Position numbers and translations under genes: made by a program
In this document: piece after piece, positions 60,236-64,000 of the stretch
Numbering within the stretch: the stretch's first letter is position 1
Layout: each line of letters begins with the position of its first letter
The notes under the pieces: generated by a model
Seen by the model: the letters and a program-made list of their open reading frames with translations, nothing else
Database searches by the model: none
What the model was told of the DNA's origin: nothing
Source of the DNA: an uncultured Acetatifactor sp.
GTDB taxonomy: Bacteria > Bacillota > Clostridia > Lachnospirales > Lachnospiraceae
Length of the DNA stretch: 64,000 nucleotides
Direction of reading: 5' to 3'
Assembly: GCA_910586485.1 (NCBI GenBank)
Contig: CAJUIA010000008.1
Span: 43,833-107,832, forward strand

Positions 60236-61678
60236 TTATCCCGGCTCCGCGATCCTGGAGACGCCTACATAAATTTCCGAGATTTCGTACCAGGTGGGAT
60301 AATCTGTTACGCCGGTTTGGGGCAGGTTAAAAATGCCCTGAAAGATGCGGACTGCATCGGCGGTCCGGGGGCCATAAATACCGTCTGCGGTTACGGTGGG
60401 AATGGCGGGGTAGTTCCGGGCGATGCGGTTCAGCTGGGTCTGGAGCTGACGCACCTTGTCGCCGGAGGCACCTACACTTAAGTCATATCCGGGCCAGGAG
60501 GACGGCACGCCGGAGATGATTTCTGCAGTATTGATATACATATCATTTCCGTAATAATAGCGGATAATCTCGATGGCGGAATAACCCTGATCTCCCAGAT
60601 ATTTGGAGCCCCACTGGCTTAAGCCGTTGCAGGTTACCCTGTTGCCGTCGCAGTAGGAGGTAAAAATGGGCTGCCGCACGCCGGGCCGGGACAGGTAATT
60701 GGCAAAGATGGTATCCACCAGATAGTCAATATTTTTATAAATATTTCTGCCGTAGATCCATTTCTGGTCGTAGGCCGTGGATGAAGTAATGGTAAAGTTA
60801 TAGCCCTGATTCCGATACCATTCCGTATACACCCGATTTAAGGTAAAGGACTGAATGGCCAGAACATTGGCATAAATGGCGCTTTCCGGCCAGGTGGAGT
60901 AAATTTCACAGGAGGCTACGTTTTTAATATAGTCCCGATAGCGCACCCAGTAGTTTGGCGCGGAAGGGTCTCCGGGAGCCCCGTCATGGACGATGACGTA
61001 TTCCGGCACAACTACCCGGCTTAAGACGATCTCGCCCGTTTCGGCCATAGGTTTGATTTCGTCTTCCGGTATCTTGGGCGGATATTCTCCCCAAAGGGTG
61101 TGAGCGGGGATGAAGACCACCTTTTCGTCTTCCTCTGTGGAAGCCAGCGGATTCATGCGGATAATCTGCAGGGACAGCTCATTGGCCAAAATTTCGGAGC
61201 CGGATACATAAACCGGCTCATATCCGTCTGCAGTGACGGATATATTATATTCGGAATAAGGCTGTCGGTCGGCATCGGGATTCAGCGACAGCTCCAAAGG
61301 AGGGGCAGCCAGCTCTATAACGGGGGTCTGTCCCGAACTGTCGGTGGTAAGTACGTTCAAGGGGGTCTCCGGTTCTCCAGTATAGGAGACGGTGACGACG
61401 GCGTTATCCACAGGGATCAGGCCGATGCTGGAAACAACGCTGATTTTCAGAGTTCCGGCATATTGATTGTCGGCAAGTCCGGTGGGACTGCCGGATTCGG
61501 GGGATGCAGCAAGTGCTCCGGGCTCTGCAGGCGCTGTAGGGGAAAGGGATTCCGGGGAAGCTGCTTCCTGTTCGGGAAAAGCAGGTGCATCCGGCAGGGG
61601 AGTATTGGGGCCCGTCTCCTGGGATGCAGTCAGTTCGGAGGCGGAAAAGGCTTTTGTAAGCAAGTTTTCTGCGGACAT
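60236..61678 (-). CDS. SpoIID/LytB-domain protein with C-terminal peptidoglycan-binding domain
   Basis: 480 residues; ATG 61678 has GAGG 6 nt upstream. Residues about 20-75 are a Pro/Ser/Glu/Ala-rich stretch. A beta-rich PEGA/carboxypeptidase-regulatory-like domain follows (about 78-175), then a SpoIID-type domain (about 220-395: YVIVHDGAP, VRYRDYIKNVASCEI, AIQSFTLNRVYTEWY, SQWGSKYLGDQGYSAIEIIRYYY, split by family motif). A PG-binding helical repeat ends it (KVRQLQTQLNRI, DGIYGPRTADAVRIFQ). SpoIID proteins are lytic transglycosylases acting on denuded glycan. No classical signal peptide is visible. Confidence 0.87.
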   Translation of the reverse strand: MSAENLLTKAFSASELTASQETGPNTPLPDAPAFPEQEAASPESLSPTAPAEPGALAASPESGSPTGLADNQYAGTLKISVVSSIGLIPVDNAVVTVSYTGEPETPLNVLTTDSSGQTPVIELAAPPLELSLNPDADRQPYSEYNISVTADGYEPVYVSGSEILANELSLQIIRMNPLASTEEDEKVVFIPAHTLWGEYPPKIPEDEIKPMAETGEIVLSRVVVPEYVIVHDGAPGDPSAPNYWVRYRDYIKNVASCEIYSTWPESAIYANVLAIQSFTLNRVYTEWYRNQGYNFTITSSTAYDQKWIYGRNIYKNIDYLVDTIFANYLSRPGVRQPIFTSYCDGNRVTCNGLSQWGSKYLGDQGYSAIEIIRYYYGNDMYINTAEIISGVPSSWPGYDLSVGASGDKVRQLQTQLNRIARNYPAIPTVTADGIYGPRTADAVRIFQGIFNLPQTGVTDYPTWYEISEIYVGVSRIAEPG

Positions 61679-61742
61679 AATGAACCTCAAAAGGTTTGTT
61701 ATGGTATATATATGATTTTTTTAAAAATATGTGAAAAAGTGC

Positions 61743-61771
61743 TTGACGTTTTGCCGCGGCACGTGTATTAT
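61743..61771 (+). promoter_or_regulatory. Promoter of the GntR-ABC operon
   Basis: TTGACG (61743-61748), 17-bp spacer, TATTAT (61766-61771). The -10 lies inside the left arm of the perfect inverted repeat. Confidence 0.75.
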
Positions 61772-61799
61772 TGTATTATAAAGTCAATACAATAATACA
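61764..61799. promoter_or_regulatory. Perfect 14-bp inverted repeat, probable GntR operator
   Basis: TGTATTATTGTATT (61764-61777) and AATACAATAATACA (61786-61799) are exact complements separated by 8 bp. The repeat covers the -10 box and the transcription start, 15 bp before the GntR gene, which fits autorepression by the YtrA-type protein. Confidence 0.85.
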
Positions 61800-61814
61800 G
61801 AAAGGAAGATTGCA

Positions 61815-62204
61815 ATGGCATGGGAATTGGATACTGACAGACCTATCTACGCGCAGCTTGTGGAGCGGCTTCAGATGCAGATCGTATCTGGCCATTATTT
61901 ACCGGGCGGCAAGCTTCCCAGCGTCAGGGACCTGGCAGCCGTAGCGGCGGTAAATCCCAATACGATGCAGAAGGCATTTGCGGAGCTGGAGAGAAGCGGC
62001 CTGATCGTGACACAGCGGACCAACGGCAGGAACGTTACCGAGGACGAACAGCGAATACGGAACATCCGGTCCGGCCTGGCCAGGGAGCAGGTGAATCACT
62101 TTTTTACCAAGATGCAGGAGCTTGGCTATTCGGAAACAGAGACGCTGGAATTGTTAAATACAAAACAATTTCAAGGCAATATTTATGAGGGAGAACAGGT
62201 ATGA
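61815..62204 (+). CDS. YtrA-subfamily GntR transcriptional regulator
   Basis: 129 residues. A winged helix-turn-helix (PIYAQLVERLQMQIVSGHY, GGKLPSVRDLAAVAAVNPNT, ERSGLIVTQRTNGR) is followed by only a short helical tail. That is the hallmark of the YtrA subfamily, which controls ABC transporter operons and often responds to envelope stress or antibiotics. It overlaps the ATPase gene by 4 nt (ATGA). Confidence 0.93.
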   Translation: MAWELDTDRPIYAQLVERLQMQIVSGHYLPGGKLPSVRDLAAVAAVNPNTMQKAFAELERSGLIVTQRTNGRNVTEDEQRIRNIRSGLAREQVNHFFTKMQELGYSETETLELLNTKQFQGNIYEGEQV

Positions 62205-62902
62205 ATGAACTGGTAGAGCTGGTAGGGTTGACGAAATCCTACGACGCCAGGAATGTGGCGGTGAATAATATTACGCTGACGCTTCCCAAGGGAAAGATCA
62301 TTGGCCTTTTAGGGCCTAACGGAAGCGGCAAGACTACGCTGATCAAGATGATGAACGGGCTGCTGACACCCAGCCAGGGAAGCATCAAGATCAACGGACA
62401 GTATGTGGGAACGGAGACGAAGGCCCATGTGGCTTATCTGCCGGACCGCACCTATCTGTCCGGGGGGAGGAAAATCAGTCAGATATTGGATTATTTCTGT
62501 GATTTTTACGGAGATTTTTCCAAGGAGCGGGCACTGGAAATGCTTCACAACCTAAATATTGACCCCTCCGTGAAGCTGAAAACGCTCTCCAAGGGCAATA
62601 AGGAGAAGGTGCAGCTGATCCTTGTCATGAGTCGTCAGGCGGATCTGTATGTTCTGGATGAGCCCATTGCCGGTGTTGACCCGGCAGCAAGGGATTATAT
62701 TCTACGGACGATCATTAACAACTATAACCCTGACGCAACGGTGATCATATCCACCCATTTGATCGGGGACATAGAGCAGGTGCTGGACGAGGTTATCTTT
62801 ATGCGCTACGGTCATCTGGTGCTTTATACCTCGGTAGACAATATCAGGGAGCAGCACGGTAAGTCCGTGGATGCCTATTTCAGGGAGGTGTTCGCATGTT
62901 AG
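62201..62902 (+). CDS. ABC transporter ATP-binding protein (YtrB-like)
   Basis: 233 residues. Walker A is LGPNGSGKTTLIKMM, the signature motif is TLSKGNKEK (degenerate LSGGQ, usual in this subgroup), and Walker B is LYVLDEPIAGVDP. It couples ATP hydrolysis to the next gene's permease. Start and stop codons overlap both neighbours, so the three genes form a tight operon. Confidence 0.95.
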   Translation: MNELVELVGLTKSYDARNVAVNNITLTLPKGKIIGLLGPNGSGKTTLIKMMNGLLTPSQGSIKINGQYVGTETKAHVAYLPDRTYLSGGRKISQILDYFCDFYGDFSKERALEMLHNLNIDPSVKLKTLSKGNKEKVQLILVMSRQADLYVLDEPIAGVDPAARDYILRTIINNYNPDATVIISTHLIGDIEQVLDEVIFMRYGHLVLYTSVDNIREQHGKSVDAYFREVFAC

Positions 62903-63789
62903 GGAAATTGATTAAAAATGAGTGGAAGAACACATACAGGATCGGCTGTCTGATGCTGATCGGGCTGGTGGGCATTACCTTTTTGGGCTGGCTTGCATTT
63001 CAGTCGCCCATGTGGCGTCAGCTGTCCGATGAAAATTATTATTATCGTTCCAACTTTGGGGTGAATGTATTGAACATTGCCAGCGTCTTTACCCTGCTGC
63101 TTTATGCCATGATGCTGGTGGCGGTTTCAGTCGGTATCATTGCCTTTCTGGGGGTGCGGTTTTATAAAACCATGTACACGGACGAGGGCTATCTCACCCA
63201 TACGCTTCCGGTAACGGAGGGGCAGCTGTTGTTTACGAAAACCCTGATCAGCGGTATCTGGATTCTGTTGATCAACATAGGCATTGTCTTATCCGTACTT
63301 TTGCTGATGGTGTTTATGATCAACGCCATCCTGCCTGCCGGTTACAGTTTTTCCGATTTTTGGGCGGAGTTCTGGAGAGCGTATGAGGAACAGGGCATGG
63401 AAGAGGTGTTTTTGCTTTTTGAGCGGGAGCTGGGCCTGAATTTCCGCGGCTATTTTGTCTGGTCTATCTTCTCCATGATTTTCAGTGCTTTTACCAGCAT
63501 GATTACCCTTTTTGGCGCCATCTCTTTAGGCCAGCTCTTTACCAAACACAGGGTGCTGATGGCGATTGTAAGCTATATTGGTGTCAGCATGGTGAAGGGA
63601 ATCTGCAGCTCCGTGGTGGAAGGCATTGTTACGGGGGCCTATGCGGGGAGTATAAACCACAATCCCAGTTTTTTGGGCAGCTATATTAATACCAACATGA
63701 TTATCTCGTTGGTACTCAGCATTGTTTTTGCTGCGGTGCTATACCTGGTGAGCTGGCTGATCAATACCCGAAGGTTAAACATGGAGTAG
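62896..63789 (+). CDS. ABC-2-type permease subunit
   Basis: 297 residues with about six membrane segments in two groups of three, separated by a roughly 60-residue loop (FWAEFWRAYEEQGMEEVFLL). The segment LGVRFYKTMYTDEGYLTHTLPV is typical of YtrC/D- and bacitracin-type ABC-2 permeases. It forms an exporter with the upstream ATPase; the substrate is unknown. Confidence 0.88.
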   Translation: MLGKLIKNEWKNTYRIGCLMLIGLVGITFLGWLAFQSPMWRQLSDENYYYRSNFGVNVLNIASVFTLLLYAMMLVAVSVGIIAFLGVRFYKTMYTDEGYLTHTLPVTEGQLLFTKTLISGIWILLINIGIVLSVLLLMVFMINAILPAGYSFSDFWAEFWRAYEEQGMEEVFLLFERELGLNFRGYFVWSIFSMIFSAFTSMITLFGAISLGQLFTKHRVLMAIVSYIGVSMVKGICSSVVEGIVTGAYAGSINHNPSFLGSYINTNMIISLVLSIVFAAVLYLVSWLINTRRLNME

Positions 63790-63803
63790 CATTAAGCCAT
63801 GCA

Positions 63804-63866
63804 GACAGGAAGATACAGAGTGCCCGCATGAGCTTGCTCATGAAGGGCAGGAAGTATCTTCCTGTC
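63804..63866. repeat. Long nested hairpin after the ABC operon
   Basis: GACAGGAAGATAC (63804-63816) pairs exactly with GTATCTTCCTGTC (63854-63866). Inside, TGCCC pairs with GGGCA and CATGAGC with GCTCATG. No T-run follows, so it is a structured intergenic repeat rather than a classical terminator, though it may end or protect the transcript. Confidence 0.7.
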
Positions 63867-63890
63867 TATAGGGCGCAAGCCCGGCATGAA

Positions 63891-64000
63891 ATAAGTCGCC
63901 GAAGAACTTGCGGCGGCTTATGAATGGCATGGCTTAAGAAGTGTCATAAGTCGCCGAAGAACTTGCGGCGGCTTATGAATGGCATGGCTTAAGAAGTGTC
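63891..64000. repeat. 55-bp direct tandem repeat, two copies, running off the window
   Basis: The segments 63891-63945 and 63946-64000 are identical. Each contains a hairpin (ATAAGTCGCCG facing CGGCGGCTTAT) and ends in GGCATGGCTTAAGAAGTGTC. TTAAGCCATGC just before the upstream hairpin is the inverse of GCATGGCTTAA, so the whole 63790-64000 block is one nested palindromic region. Further copies may follow beyond the edge. Confidence 0.85.

Noticed and set aside
63891..64000. The 55-bp duplication as CRISPR repeats or an attachment site
   Set aside because: The two units are identical and contiguous with no spacer, and no integrase or tRNA is adjacent.

Overview
The window looks like a chromosomal segment of a Lachnospiraceae-type Clostridia (Clostridium cluster XIVa). 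The evidence is the Firmicutes order rimP-nusA-rnpM-ylxQ-infB-rbfA-nrnA-truB-ribF, an infC-rpmI-rplT attenuator operon with an AUU start, a CIRCE/HrcA operator before htpG, strong Shine-Dalgarno sites with frequent TTG/GTG starts, and many lipoprotein and plant-glycan genes. Base composition is moderate, except for an AT-rich restriction-modification block near 21.5-24.5 kb. Species cannot be assigned from the sequence alone.

Layout. 0-2.8 kb: the edge of a probable extracellular contractile injection system (eCIS) locus, with a truncated AAA+ ATPase, a DUF4157 effector-like protein with a toxin-like C-terminus, a small Imm32-like immunity candidate and a small membrane protein. 3.1-13.8 kb: the translation/transcription housekeeping operon rimP to ribF, then a Na+/phosphate symporter. 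14-17.8 kb: a secreted NlpC/P60 hydrolase, the infC-rpmI-rplT operon with attenuator, a HAD phosphatase and tRNA-Gly(CCC). 17.9-21.5 kb (minus strand): a lipoprotein, tRNA-Asn and an MBOAT/SGNH pair for O-acylation of an envelope polymer. 21.6-24.5 kb: a type II restriction-modification system (controller, PD-(D/E)XK nuclease, gamma-class N6-adenine methyltransferase). 24.6-31.6 kb: a TetR regulator, hybrid histidine kinase, GH53 galactanase with SGNH esterase, and a diguanylate cyclase. 31.6-34.5 kb: an exosortase-like enzyme next to its likely single substrate, a VIT/vWA protein. 34.8-38 kb: ThrR-like regulator, homoserine dehydrogenase and aspartate kinase. 38-38.4 kb: a 36-bp tandem repeat that reads as a decayed repetitive ORF. 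38.4-45.6 kb: a NagZ-like GH3 protein, HD-GYP phosphodiesterase, MATE transporter, GH5 glucanase and zinc-ribbon membrane protein. 46-56 kb: a beta-CASP nuclease, HTH-orotate-phosphoribosyltransferase fusion, thyA, folA, ilvE, a PrsA-like foldase, htpG and an aldo/keto reductase. 56-64 kb: a chemotaxis receptor, a large solute-binding lipoprotein, a SpoIID/PG-binding protein, and a GntR-ABC operon followed by palindromic and tandem repeats.

Three copies of a 198-bp highly palindromic repeat (two full, one lacking its core) sit in the intergenic spaces around the housekeeping operons at about 2.85, 13.8 and 15.2 kb. Other points worth a second look are the eCIS effector/immunity pair, the exosortase-substrate pair, the HTH-OPRT fusion, the GH3 protein without its usual His motif, the frameshifted 36-bp repeat ORF behind a consensus promoter, and a recurrent 5' leader cassette before unrelated genes.
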